NCBI GenBank assembly: GCA_039815365.1
Contig: JBCBZK010000068.1
Location: 1-17,529, forward strand
DNA: 17,529 bases
Reading direction: 5' to 3'
Source: CALBPI01 sp039815365
GTDB taxonomy: Bacteria > Pseudomonadota > Gammaproteobacteria > Steroidobacterales > Woeseiaceae
The notes under the pieces: generated by a model
Told to the model about the DNA's origin: nothing
The model's input: only the letters and a program-made list of their open reading frames with translations
Databases searched by the model: none
Part shown: positions 1 to 8,397 of the stretch, piece by piece
How the letters are laid out: each line of letters begins with the position of its first letter
How positions within the stretch are numbered: position 1 is the stretch's first letter
Translations under genes and position numbers: made by a program

Positions 1-128
1 CCACTGCGCCAGCCGCTTGCGCCCAATTGTACCGCACAAACGCGTTGTTCTGTGCCGGCTACACCACAAAACGGCATTTTTTGCGCACCGACGTGATCCA
101 GCGACGCCAAAAGAGTCTCTGTGTTCAT
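1..128 (-). CDS. Unrecognised ORF, 5' part only, runs off the window
   Basis: An ATG at 128-126 overlaps the stop codon of the cysteine desulfurase as ATGA. The frame then stays open for 42 codons to the window edge. The visible N-terminus begins MNTETLLASLDHVGAQKMPF and has two cysteines (about residues 21 and 31). I do not recognise the family. It is not IscU, the usual gene after iscS, whose N-terminus is different. The 4-base overlap suggests translational coupling to the desulfurase, so it may be a partner or a sulfur acceptor; that is inference from position only. The short open length alone would not prove a gene; the ATGA junction is the main support. Confidence 0.5.
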   Translation of the reverse strand, partial: MNTETLLASLDHVGAQKMPFCGVAGTEQRVCAVQLGASGWRS

Positions 129-1330
129 GCTGTCGCGGCGGCACCAAAAGCCGTCAACGGACCTGCAATGGCCCGCAAACGCTCGACGCTTGCGCAAAAC
201 CGCTCCGCTGCCATATCAATATCCGCAGCGCTCGTATGCCGGCCAAGCGAGAACCTGAGCGACGCCTCTGCTTCGCGATCTGATCGACCAAGCGCCTTTA
301 ACACAAACGACGGCTCCGCCAGCATGGAATTGCACGCCGAGCCGGTCGCCAGCGCTATCGGCGCCATACACGCAAATAGCGCATCGCCGGAAATGCCTTG
401 CACGGAGACGTTGATGATTGCTGGCAGGCGATTCGTGGCAGACCCGTTCAGCGTGACGCCGGGAACCGCCAACAGTCGTTCCAGCAACTGCGCTGCTAAC
501 GGCGCGATGTGCGCCTGATCAGCCGCCAGTTGCTCAGCGACCTTGCGCGCCGCAGCCCCGAAACCTGCAATCTGATGCGTTGGCAGCGTTCCCGGTCGCA
601 GACCGCCCTGCTGTCCACCACCGAACAGCATCGGTTGTATATTCACACCATGGCGCTGTGCGACGTAGAGCGCTCCGACGCCTTTGGGGCCATAACACTT
701 GTGCGCGGTGACCGACGCCAAATCAACCGGGATAGCGCCGATATCGACGGGCAACTTGCCAAACGCCTGAGCGGCATCAACATGCAACAAGGCGTTATGC
801 GGCGCGACAACAGCCGCAATGTCGGCAATCGGATTGATCGTGCCAAGCTCATTATTCACCCACATCAATGAAACGAGCGTCGTGTCATCCCGCAGCGCGT
901 TAGCAACCTGATCTGCGCTGATACGACCTTCGGCATCTGGCGTCAGCCACGTGACATCAAAACCCTCTGCCTCAAGCTGTGTAAACGCATCCAACACGGC
1001 TTTGTGTTCGATCCGGCTGGTGATGAGGTGTTTGCCGCGATCCGCGTAGTAGCGAGCAACACCAAAAATCGCCAGATTGTCAGATTCGGTCGCACCAGAC
1101 GTCCATACGATGCTCTCTGGCTGAACACCTAAAGCCGTCGCAAGATTCACTGCGCTGTCCACTATGTAGCAGTTTGCTGCCGCGCCGAACTGATGCCCCT
1201 GCGATGACGGGTTAGCCTGAGCGTGCGCATCAAGCAAACACTGTTGCATAAATGCCGCTACGTCCGAATCAACGGGCGTGCTCGCTGCGTAGTCCAGATA
1301 GACAGGCGCTATGTCGGGTAAACCCAGCAT
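125..1330 (-). CDS. Cysteine desulfurase, IscS/NifS family (PLP-dependent)
   Basis: Removes sulfur from L-cysteine, giving alanine and an enzyme persulfide used for Fe-S clusters or tRNA thiolation; cytoplasmic. The frame is open further upstream, but I chose the ATG at 1330-1328: it gives 401 aa (E. coli IscS is 404), follows the trmJ stop by 1 nt, and puts the family start VYLDYAASTPV at residue 10. Visible: SGATESDNLA, the EHKAVLD segment, the PLP lysine in TAHKCYGPKG (K211), and the catalytic cysteine in TGSACNS (C333); E. coli has K206 and C328. The short cysteine loop and RFSLGR motif place it in group I. Odd: the protein ends soon after RLRAIAGP and lacks the C-terminal tail that docks IscU in E. 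coli IscS. No iscR or iscU is adjacent. It may be a housekeeping IscS or a dedicated paralogue. Confidence 0.9.
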   Translation of the reverse strand: MLGLPDIAPVYLDYAASTPVDSDVAAFMQQCLLDAHAQANPSSQGHQFGAAANCYIVDSAVNLATALGVQPESIVWTSGATESDNLAIFGVARYYADRGKHLITSRIEHKAVLDAFTQLEAEGFDVTWLTPDAEGRISADQVANALRDDTTLVSLMWVNNELGTINPIADIAAVVAPHNALLHVDAAQAFGKLPVDIGAIPVDLASVTAHKCYGPKGVGALYVAQRHGVNIQPMLFGGGQQGGLRPGTLPTHQIAGFGAAARKVAEQLAADQAHIAPLAAQLLERLLAVPGVTLNGSATNRLPAIINVSVQGISGDALFACMAPIALATGSACNSMLAEPSFVLKALGRSDREAEASLRFSLGRHTSAADIDMAAERFCASVERLRAIAGPLTAFGAAATA

Positions 1331-1331
1331 G

Positions 1332-2051
1332 TCAGGACTTCGAGCGCCATCGGTCAGACTCGAGCGCTGACAACATGCCGCGCAGAATATTGACCTCATT
1401 GCGATCCGGTTCTGCGCGCACGAACAAACGCCGTAAACGTCGCATCAAATAACGCGGGTTGTCCGGATTCAAAAAACCACTCTCGAGCGACAGCCGCTCG
1501 ATGTGCTCATACAGGTGTTCCATCTCACCGGCCGTCGCGGGCGGCGCCTCGGGATCGGGCGTTGCTTTGGCGTTCGCCTGCGTCACGAACAACTCGTAAC
1601 CGACGACCTGAACAGCCATTGCAAGATTCAGGGAACTGAATTCTGTCGTCGGGATACACACCAGCGCAGAGCACTTGTCCATATCCTGGTTGCACAAGCC
1701 GGTTTTCTCAGGCCCGAAGACGATCGCCACACGCCCTGCAGCCGCACGCTGATGCACTTCAGCGGCAGCTTCACGAACATCGAGCTGAGGCCATTGGATG
1801 CTGCGCAAGCGAGCGCTCGTGCCGATGACCCAATCGCAATCCGCGACGGCTTCGACGAGCGACGTATGAACCTGCGTGTTATCCAGCACGTCGGTCGCAC
1901 CAGACGCACGCGCTACCGCCTGGCCACTCGGGAAAATCTTGGGATTCACCAATGCAAGATCGGTCAATGCCATGTTTTTCATCGCGCGCGCCGCAGCCCC
2001 GATGTTACCCGGGTGCGTGGTGCCTACCAGGACAATGCGAATACCTTCCAA
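1332..2051 (-). CDS. trmJ: tRNA (cytidine/uridine-2'-O-)-methyltransferase TrmJ
   Basis: SPOUT-class SAM-dependent enzyme that methylates the ribose 2'-OH of C32 or U32 in the anticodon loop. 239 aa, normal for the family. Visible: the N-terminal strand IRIVLVGTTHPGNIGAAARA, FGPEKTGL at about residue 114, and the trefoil-knot SAM-binding segment PTTEFSSLNLAMAVQVV at about 135-151. The start codon is TTG (2051-2049), with GAGGG at 2062-2058 six bases upstream; it matches the family N-terminus, so the rare start is preferred. It is divergent from suhB across a 112-bp gap and followed after 1 nt by the desulfurase, so the two are very probably co-transcribed. Confidence 0.94.
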   Translation of the reverse strand: MEGIRIVLVGTTHPGNIGAAARAMKNMALTDLALVNPKIFPSGQAVARASGATDVLDNTQVHTSLVEAVADCDWVIGTSARLRSIQWPQLDVREAAAEVHQRAAAGRVAIVFGPEKTGLCNQDMDKCSALVCIPTTEFSSLNLAMAVQVVGYELFVTQANAKATPDPEAPPATAGEMEHLYEHIERLSLESGFLNPDNPRYLMRRLRRLFVRAEPDRNEVNILRGMLSALESDRWRSKS

Positions 2052-2115
2052 AATGCGCCCTCAACCAGCAAAGCGCCGACTTCACCTGTCGGCCAACATG
2101 CTATTCTACCGCCGC

Positions 2116-2129
2116 CCGGGTCGACCCGG
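2116..2129. promoter_or_regulatory. 14-bp perfect palindrome between trmJ and suhB
   Basis: CCGGGTCGACCCGG reads the same on both strands. It lies in the 112-bp divergent gap, 34 bp before the suhB ATG. A TATTCT hexamer at 2102-2107 lies just upstream of it on the suhB strand. It could be an operator or a 5'-UTR structure for one of the two genes; no protein can be named and it may be chance in G/C-rich sequence. Confidence 0.3.
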
Positions 2130-2163
2130 ATACCCGTTTCACGCCTTACAAGTGATAAATAGC

Positions 2164-2979
2164 ATGCACGCACTCGTCAATGTCGCCATCCAGGCCGCCC
2201 GTAAGGGTGGAGACTCTCTGCTTCGCTCGCAGCGCAGGCTGCATGAATTGAATATCGAGAGCAAAGGTCGCAATGATTTTGTCAGTGAAGCCGACCGCAT
2301 CGCAGAAGCGAAGATCATCGAAGAAATTCACAAGAACTACCCTGATCACGCAATCCTTGCTGAAGAGTCCGGCAAGCATGGCAGTAACGATGTGACGTGG
2401 ATTATCGATCCGCTCGACGGTACGAACAATTTCATCCACAGCTTTCCGGTGTATTGCGTGTCTATAGGCATTATGGAACACGGCCGCATGGCACACGGCG
2501 TCATATATGACCCTTTGCGTCAGGAGATTTTTTCGGCATCGAAAGGCGACGGCGCACAATTGGAAGGCCGGCGCATCCGTGTGAGTGGCCGCCGTTTGCT
2601 GAAAGACGCACTTATCGGCACTGGCTTCCCGTACCGGACCGGTCAGGAGGCAGGCCTCGATACGTATCTGTCCATGCTCAAGCGTGTCTTGGAAAACACA
2701 GCAGGCATCCGGCGTGCAGGCTCGGCAGCACTGGATCTTGCGTATGTCGCGGCAGGACGGCTTGATGGTTTCTGGGAGTTCGGCCTAAAACCCTGGGACG
2801 TTGCTGCCGGTTCGCTGATTCTCCGCGAGGCAGGTGGCATCGTCAGCGGCGTCGACGGTAGCGAAGACTATATGGACAGCGGCCACATCATGTGTGGTTC
2901 ACCGAAGATCTACGCAGCCTTGGCCAGACTATTCAGTAATTACAGCGGCGAGCGCATCAAAGGGTTGCTCCCGCAATAG
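2164..2979 (+). CDS. suhB: Inositol-1-monophosphatase family protein SuhB
   Basis: Mg2+-dependent inositol monophosphatase fold. In enterobacteria SuhB also works in ribosomal RNA antitermination with NusA and RNA polymerase. The frame is open to 1876, but the ATG at 2164 gives 271 aa, close to the family, and starts at the usual MHALVNVAIQAARKGG. Metal ligands are visible: E67-E68 in LAEESG, D82 and D85 in IDPLDGTNNF, and D212 in KPWDVAAG. The Shine-Dalgarno sequence is weak (AAGTGA). Divergent from trmJ and convergent with secF, with only 16 bp between the two stop codons. No terminator hairpin is visible there, so transcripts may overlap. Confidence 0.95.
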   Translation: MHALVNVAIQAARKGGDSLLRSQRRLHELNIESKGRNDFVSEADRIAEAKIIEEIHKNYPDHAILAEESGKHGSNDVTWIIDPLDGTNNFIHSFPVYCVSIGIMEHGRMAHGVIYDPLRQEIFSASKGDGAQLEGRRIRVSGRRLLKDALIGTGFPYRTGQEAGLDTYLSMLKRVLENTAGIRRAGSAALDLAYVAAGRLDGFWEFGLKPWDVAAGSLILREAGGIVSGVDGSEDYMDSGHIMCGSPKIYAALARLFSNYSGERIKGLLPQ

Positions 2980-2995
2980 TTGCAGCAGTCGTTGC

Positions 2996-3925
2996 CTAGG
3001 GTAACTCGTCAATCGCCTCATCTGGCTCGGGTGGCAACAAGTCTTTCGCATTGACGCCCAGTCGTAATGCGACCGCACTGGCGACGTAGATCGAGGAATA
3101 TGTACCGACGACAATACCGACAATCAGCGCGACCGAGAACGAATGCACGGACTCGCCACCGAACACCAGCAACGCGGCAAGTACCAGCAACGTCGTGATG
3201 CCCGTAATGATCGTTCGCGCCAACATCTGATTGATCGAGCGGTCGATGACGCCAATCGGTTCTTCGCCGCGTAGCGATAGAAAATTCTCACGAATCCTGT
3301 CAAACACCACGACCGTATCGTTCAACGAGTAACCGACAACGGCGAGCACGGCTGCGATGACTGACGCATCTACCTGAAACTGAAATACCGCGAAAAATCC
3401 CACGGTAATAATGACGTCATGCACCAGCGCCGCGACAGCGCCCATCGAGAACCGCCATTGGAAGCGGAACATGATGTAGATGAAGATCATGAGCAACACG
3501 AACACCATCGCCAGGCTGCCTGCCTCGGCGACTTCTGCGCCGATTTGCGGATAGACAACAGAAAAGCTGCGCGCCGTGACTTCCGGTTCAATTTGGCGCA
3601 GAACAGTGAGGAGCTGCTCACGCACAACGCCGCCCTCCGCCTCTTGCGGTGGAATCCGGACCATGACATCACGCTGCGTGCCAAAGTAGAGCACCTGCGC
3701 GTCGTCATAGCCGCTATCGGCCAGTTTTAGGCGAACGTCGTCAACGTCGACCGCTTCGGCGAAGCCCGCTTCAAGCTCAACACCGCCGGTAAATTCGATA
3801 CCGAAGTTCAAGCCCTTGGCAACAATCGCGACGATCGAGCCGATGATGAGTAATGCGGAAACGATAGCGGCCACGCCGCGCCGTTCCATAAACCGGAAAT
3901 GAGTCTCGTCAGTAATAAAACGCAT
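2996..3925 (-). CDS. secF: Protein translocase subunit SecF
   Basis: Inner-membrane partner of SecD that uses proton-motive force to finish SecYEG-dependent export. 309 aa, typical. First transmembrane helix at about residues 16-36, followed by the family motif FGIEFTGGVELE, then a periplasmic domain, then five more helices from about 130. The signature VGYSLNDTVVVFDRIRENF is at about 197-215. Starts 5 bp after the secD stop, so it is the last gene of the yajC-secD-secF operon. Its own Shine-Dalgarno sequence is poor, which suggests coupling to secD translation. Confidence 0.97.
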   Translation of the reverse strand: MRFITDETHFRFMERRGVAAIVSALLIIGSIVAIVAKGLNFGIEFTGGVELEAGFAEAVDVDDVRLKLADSGYDDAQVLYFGTQRDVMVRIPPQEAEGGVVREQLLTVLRQIEPEVTARSFSVVYPQIGAEVAEAGSLAMVFVLLMIFIYIMFRFQWRFSMGAVAALVHDVIITVGFFAVFQFQVDASVIAAVLAVVGYSLNDTVVVFDRIRENFLSLRGEEPIGVIDRSINQMLARTIITGITTLLVLAALLVFGGESVHSFSVALIVGIVVGTYSSIYVASAVALRLGVNAKDLLPPEPDEAIDELP

Positions 3926-3930
3926 GACCG

Positions 3931-5727
3931 TTATACCGCCAGTTTGTCGACCGAACGGCCGCCATAAATAAGATTAACAACCGCGCGCGTGCCCACGATC
4001 GCCGTAAACATGGAAGTTGCGATACCAATCGCCAGCGTTACAGCAAAACCTTTCACGGGTCCGGTGCCAAATACAAACAACACCAGCGCCGCAATAAACG
4101 TCGTGACGTTCGCATCGGCAATGGATGAGAAGGCTTTTTCGTAACCAGAGTTGATCGCTGCCTGCACAGAGCTGCCATCACGCAGCTCCTCGCGTATTCG
4201 CTCAAAAATAAGCACATTGGCGTCGACCGCCATACCCACCGTTAGAACGATCCCGGCGATACCCGGTAACGTGAGCGAGGCCTGCAGCAGCGACAAGGCG
4301 CCAACGATTAAGACAAGGTTCGTCAACAGCGCAAGATCAGCGATGATACCGAAGACACGGTAGTACAACGCCATAAACACCACGACGGCAAGAAAACCGA
4401 TCTGGATCGCGAGAAAACCACGGTCGATATTGTCCTGACCGCGGCTAGGTCCGATGGTTTGCTGTCCGACGATGTAAACCGGCGCAGCAAGTGCACCCGC
4501 CTTCAGGGAGAGCGCAAGATCGCGCGCCTCATTGGCAGTGAGTCCGGTGACGTTAAACTGATTTGAAAACACGCCGCGAATCGTTGCCACGTTGATCACT
4601 TCATAGACGTTTCTGGTCGACACGCTGCCGTCCGCGCCATCGACGCGTTCGCTTTCAATGAACAACACCGCCATCGGTTTGTTGACGTTCTGCTGGGTCG
4701 TCTTCAGCATGCTGGCGCCGCCGACCGCATCGAGACGAATAATCACGGCCGGTTGCCCTTCAGTGAACCCGCTGCTGGCATCAACAATCTGATCACCCGA
4801 CGCAATCACATCGCGCTTCAAAACGGCGGTGCCACCGCCACGTCGATCGAACGTCTGCGAACCCACGCCATTGCCGCCTTCATCGACGAGACGAAACTCC
4901 AAGGTTGCCGTTGCACCGAGAATGTCGATTGCTCGACTGGGGTCTTGCACGCCGGGCAATTGCACCACAATTCTGTTGACACCATGACGTTGGATAATGG
5001 GCTCGGCAACACCCAGCTGATCCACACGATTGCGGAACGTGGTGATGTTTTGCTCCATCGCAAAATTTTGTCGCTCGCGAATTTGTAGTTCGGACATACG
5101 TACGCGAAACGATCTGTCGCTGCCGTTAAGCAACACCAGGTCCGGATCAACCGTCTCTACCGCTCGACGCGCATTCGAAAGCTCGCTCGCTTCGCGAACC
5201 TCGATCAGAATGCCGCCGTCCGCCAACGTGACGCGGTGAATAATGCCAGCTTCACGTAAGCCCAGCGCAATTTCGCTGACGTAGGAATTCAGCCGATTCT
5301 GGATTGCTGCAGCGATGTCGACTTCGTAGAGCAAGTACACACCGCCGCGCAGATCCAACCCGAGGCTCATCGGAGATAACCCTAAGGATCGCAACCATTC
5401 CGGTTGCAATGGCGCCAGCGTCTTGGCCGCGATGACGCCGTCCATGTCCAAAGCCGCCAATGCATCAAATGCGGCAGATTGAGCGTCGATATCATCGTAG
5501 GTGAAAAACAGCTTGCCATCGCGCACAAACCCCGCGTCGGCGCCCGCATTGCGCTGTTCAAGCGCCGCTGAAATACGCGTCAGATCCGCATCCGTCATAA
5601 CAACACTGTCATCGCCTACGATTTGTAGCGCAGGCGCACTACCGTAGAAATTAGGCATCGCGGCAAGGACACCGAATACGACGACGGCAAGTACCATTAG
5701 GTACTTCCAGAGTGGGAATTGATTCAT
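3931..5727 (-). CDS. secD: Protein translocase subunit SecD
   Basis: Large inner-membrane component of the SecDF proton-driven export motor. 598 aa (E. coli 615). An N-terminal helix at about residues 9-25 is followed by LGLDLRGGVYLLYEVD, the entry to the periplasmic P1 domain. The C-terminal RND-type membrane block begins at about 440 and contains GMAVDANVLIFERIREE, the motif with conserved acidic and basic residues used for proton coupling. Start ATG at 5727, 7 bp after the yajC stop. Order and spacing (yajC, secD, secF) match the usual proteobacterial operon. Nothing is abnormal in the sequence. Confidence 0.97.
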   Translation of the reverse strand: MNQFPLWKYLMVLAVVVFGVLAAMPNFYGSAPALQIVGDDSVVMTDADLTRISAALEQRNAGADAGFVRDGKLFFTYDDIDAQSAAFDALAALDMDGVIAAKTLAPLQPEWLRSLGLSPMSLGLDLRGGVYLLYEVDIAAAIQNRLNSYVSEIALGLREAGIIHRVTLADGGILIEVREASELSNARRAVETVDPDLVLLNGSDRSFRVRMSELQIRERQNFAMEQNITTFRNRVDQLGVAEPIIQRHGVNRIVVQLPGVQDPSRAIDILGATATLEFRLVDEGGNGVGSQTFDRRGGGTAVLKRDVIASGDQIVDASSGFTEGQPAVIIRLDAVGGASMLKTTQQNVNKPMAVLFIESERVDGADGSVSTRNVYEVINVATIRGVFSNQFNVTGLTANEARDLALSLKAGALAAPVYIVGQQTIGPSRGQDNIDRGFLAIQIGFLAVVVFMALYYRVFGIIADLALLTNLVLIVGALSLLQASLTLPGIAGIVLTVGMAVDANVLIFERIREELRDGSSVQAAINSGYEKAFSSIADANVTTFIAALVLFVFGTGPVKGFAVTLAIGIATSMFTAIVGTRAVVNLIYGGRSVDKLAV

Positions 5728-5734
5728 GTTGTAC

Positions 5735-6064
5735 TCAGGCTGCGTCTACGGTGCCTTTCGGCAATACAGCGGTAATCGTCGCGCGTTGCACTTTGAGCAC
5801 CACATTGTCCGCAAATTCGACAGTGACAAATTGCTCCGAGGTGTCTTTGATGACGCCTAGCAGGCCGCCCGCCGTCAGCACTTCATCACCCACTTTGACC
5901 GCCTCGATCATCGCGCGATGCTGCTTTTGGCGTTTTTGCTGCGGCCGGATCAACAAGAACCAGAAAGCGGCAAACAAAATGATCATTGGGACAAAAAAGC
6001 CTAGTGGGCTTTGCTGTGCTGCTGGCGCACCTTGTGCCCAGGCTGTGGAGATCAAAAAATCCAT
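5735..6064 (-). CDS. yajC: Sec translocon accessory protein YajC
   Basis: Small inner-membrane protein of the SecDF-YajC complex. 109 aa, standard. An N-terminal hydrophobic helix (about residues 20-38, FFVPMIILFAAFWFLLIRP) is followed by QQKRQKQHRAMI and the conserved cytoplasmic block VGDEVLTAGGLLGVI. The ATG at 6064 has a good GAGGA six bases upstream (6075-6071). It is separated from tgt by 159 bp, the longest gap in the queA-to-secF run, so it may have its own promoter as well as read-through from tgt. Confidence 0.95.
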   Translation of the reverse strand: MDFLISTAWAQGAPAAQQSPLGFFVPMIILFAAFWFLLIRPQQKRQKQHRAMIEAVKVGDEVLTAGGLLGVIKDTSEQFVTVEFADNVVLKVQRATITAVLPKGTVDAA

Positions 6065-6223
6065 GCTGCATCCTCATCGCGTGGTGCCGTCGGGTGCACA
6101 CCGTGCTGTCGTCTCGTTTGGTTATTCGGGTCGGTAATTCAGATCGGTTTTTCTATTGTATCTGACCAAAGATTGGGCAGACATCGCGCAATTTCAAGCG
6201 CTGGCCAACCAATGCGGCGCGTA
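6065..6223 (-). other. tgt-yajC intergenic region (159 bp), possible yajC promoter
   Basis: No gene is visible. On the minus strand a TACAAT hexamer (6160-6155) resembles a -10 box about 90 bases before the yajC start. There is no good -35 at 16-18 bp (the best placed is TGTCTG). I see no stem-loop with a T-run after tgt, so a factor-independent terminator is not supported. The long leader would fit a regulated start of the yajC-secDF block, but the evidence is thin. Confidence 0.3.
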
Positions 6224-7360
6224 TTATGCCACAGCCGCGCGGCCACACTCGTCCGAAGCCATGAAATTACGATAAAACACGTCGAAATCGTCGGCAGCAA
6301 TCGCTGTGCGTATACGCTGCATCAGATTCTGGTAGTAATGCAGGTTGTGCAATGTCAGCAAGTGATGTCCGAGTATCTCATTGCACTTGAACAGGTGGCG
6401 CAGGTAGGAACGGCTGTAATTGCTGCATGTATAACAGTCACAGTTCGGGTCTAGCGGACGGGTATCATCCGCGAACCGTGCGTTCTTGATCTTGAGCGTC
6501 CCCTCGCTGGTAAACAGATAACCGTTGCGGCCATGGCGTGTGGGCATCACGCAATCGAACATATCGACACCTCTGGCGACGGCTTCGACTATGTCCGAGG
6601 GCGTGCCAACGCCCATCAGATAGCGCGGATGGTTGACAGGCATCAACGGCTGCAAAGCATCCAGCACGAGTAATCGCTCGGCCTCGCTCTCGCCCACGGA
6701 CAAGCCACCAATAGCGAAACCGTCAAAACCAATCGATTCGAGGCCTTGCAAAGATGCGGCTCGCAATTCGGGATACATACCCCCTTGCACAATCGCGAAC
6801 AGCGCATCACCGCGCTCCGGCTCTTGCGTCTTTAGCGCATCAAACGCCGCACGACTTCTTGCCGCCCAGCGCAGTGACAACTGCATCGAGGTTTCCGCCT
6901 GTTGTTCTGTTGCCGGGTGCGGCGTGCACTCGTCGAAAATCATCGTGATGTCTGCGCCGAGGTCATGCTGCACCTGCATCGAGCGTTCAGGCGTCAGCAT
7001 GATTCTTGCCCCATCTACCGGCGAGGCAAACAAGACACCTTCTTCACTCAATTTGCGCAGCGCCGACAGGCTGAACACCTGGAATCCGCCGGAATCAGTC
7101 AAAATCGGACCTTGCCAATTCATAAAGTCGTGCAAATCGCCGTGCGCCCGCACGATGTCCGTGCCCGGTCGCAACATCAGATGAAAGGTGTTGCCCAATA
7201 TAATCTGCGCGCCGGTAGCGGCGACCTCTTCGGGTCGCATTGCTTTGACGGTTCCGTACGTTCCAACGGGCATAAACGCCGGGGTCTGCACACTCCCGCG
7301 TGCAAACTCCAGTTGCCCGCGACGCGCGCCGTCGCTCGTGGCGAGTAAGCTGAATTTCAT
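6224..7360 (-). CDS. tgt: tRNA-guanine transglycosylase (queuine tRNA-ribosyltransferase)
   Basis: Exchanges G34 of GUN-anticodon tRNAs (Asp, Asn, His, Tyr) for preQ1 in bacteria; the base-exchange step of queuosine synthesis. 378 aa. Visible: D89 in LTDSGGFQ, the substrate segment FAIVQGGMY, FAIGGLSVGE, the nucleophile D266 in RGVDMFDCVMPTRHGRNG, and the zinc site C307-x-C309-xx-C312 with H338. These sit 0 to +5 from the E. coli residues. ATGA overlap with queA just upstream (7357-7360) indicates translational coupling; QueA then acts on the base that Tgt installs. Confidence 0.97.
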   Translation of the reverse strand: MKFSLLATSDGARRGQLEFARGSVQTPAFMPVGTYGTVKAMRPEEVAATGAQIILGNTFHLMLRPGTDIVRAHGDLHDFMNWQGPILTDSGGFQVFSLSALRKLSEEGVLFASPVDGARIMLTPERSMQVQHDLGADITMIFDECTPHPATEQQAETSMQLSLRWAARSRAAFDALKTQEPERGDALFAIVQGGMYPELRAASLQGLESIGFDGFAIGGLSVGESEAERLLVLDALQPLMPVNHPRYLMGVGTPSDIVEAVARGVDMFDCVMPTRHGRNGYLFTSEGTLKIKNARFADDTRPLDPNCDCYTCSNYSRSYLRHLFKCNEILGHHLLTLHNLHYYQNLMQRIRTAIAADDFDVFYRNFMASDECGRAAVA

Positions 7361-8397
7361 TGCCGAGCCTCACGATGCAGACACAACATAGCGTCTCCGT
7401 AACTGAAGAATCGATAGCGCTGTTCGATGGCATGCGCGTATGCACGCATCACTGCCGCATGTCCGGCAAATGCGCTTACAAGCATCAGCAGAGACGAGCG
7501 CGGCAGGTGAAAATTCGTCAGCAAGCCGTCTGCGACTTTGAACTCGAAACCGGGCCGGATAAATAGCTCAGTATCTGCAGAGCCAGGCGAAAGCTGGCCA
7601 TCGCGCGCGGCGCTTTCCAATGCGCGCAAAGACGTCGTGCCAACACAGACAACCCTGCCACCGCTGGCCTGGGTCGCACGCACAGCGTCACACACAGCTT
7701 CGCTCACTGTATAGCGCTCGGCGTGCAGCGTGTCTGTGTCCAGCTGCGCTTGGGTGAGCGGCAAGAATGTGCCACCGGCAACATGCAGTGTCACAAATGC
7801 ACTCGTTACGCCACGCAACTTGAGCGCTTGCAGAAGTTCGTCGTCAAAGTGCAACCCGGCGGTGGGCGCAGCGACCGCACCTGACTCGCGCGCATACACA
7901 GTTTGGTAGCGCTCGCGATCGGTCGGCGTATCCGCGCGATCGATATAGGGCGGCAGAGGCATATGCCCTGCCGCGTCGGTGATAACTTGCACAGGCCGAT
8001 CGAATGTCACCGCAAAAAACCGACCATCACGAGCGTTGACCGTAGCGTTGCCAGCAACGACACCATCATCGTCATGAATTGCGATACGCGCACCCGGTTT
8101 GGGCGCATGGCTTGCGCGAATCTGTACGACCGCCTCTTGCTCGCCGGTGACGCGTTCGAGCATGACCTCGATACGACCACCGGAGGCTTTAGTGCCGAAC
8201 AGCCGGGCCGGCACGACGCGGGTATCATTGAAGACGAGCAGATCACCAGGATTCAGTAGCTCGGGGAGCCGCTGCATCTGAGCATCTTCAGCACCGCTAG
8301 CGCCCAGTACGAGCAGGCGGCTGGCTGAGCGCTGCTCGGTCGGCGCGCGTGCTATCAACGCATCAGGAAGTTCAAAATCAAGATCGTCCGGAATCAT
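7357..8397 (-). CDS. queA: S-adenosylmethionine:tRNA ribosyltransferase-isomerase QueA
   Basis: Transfers the ribosyl part of SAM to preQ1-modified tRNA to make epoxyqueuosine. 346 aa, as in the family. The N-terminus aligns with E. coli (FELPDALIARAPTEQRSASRLL). Also visible are LVFNDTRVVPARL, the SAM-site segment SGAVAAPTAGLHFD, VTLHVAGGTF, VGTTSLRALESAAR and TNFHLPRSSLLMLV. Only the ATG at 8397-8395 is plausible: the next in-frame codons upstream reach a stop with no other good start. There is no Shine-Dalgarno sequence, and the AUG lies in a strong hairpin (separate entry). The gene starts 23 bp after the PDZ gene and overlaps tgt. Confidence 0.97.
   Translation of the reverse strand: MIPDDLDFELPDALIARAPTEQRSASRLLVLGASGAEDAQMQRLPELLNPGDLLVFNDTRVVPARLFGTKASGGRIEVMLERVTGEQEAVVQIRASHAPKPGARIAIHDDDGVVAGNATVNARDGRFFAVTFDRPVQVITDAAGHMPLPPYIDRADTPTDRERYQTVYARESGAVAAPTAGLHFDDELLQALKLRGVTSAFVTLHVAGGTFLPLTQAQLDTDTLHAERYTVSEAVCDAVRATQASGGRVVCVGTTSLRALESAARDGQLSPGSADTELFIRPGFEFKVADGLLTNFHLPRSSLLMLVSAFAGHAAVMRAYAHAIEQRYRFFSYGDAMLCLHREARQ

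Noticed and set aside
443..451. CCCGTTCAG repeated at the extreme right end of the window
   Set aside because: A 9-base match is expected by chance at this length and does not show a duplication.
27..518. 163-aa plus-strand ORF
   Set aside because: Antisense to the cysteine desulfurase C-terminal half; no motif, no ribosome site, composition of a shadow frame.
1503..2162. 219-aa plus-strand ORF before suhB
   Set aside because: Antisense to trmJ, whose SPOUT motifs are clear; protein has no recognisable domain.
6633..7184. 183-aa plus-strand ORF
   Set aside because: Antisense to tgt, over its catalytic region; a codon-bias shadow.
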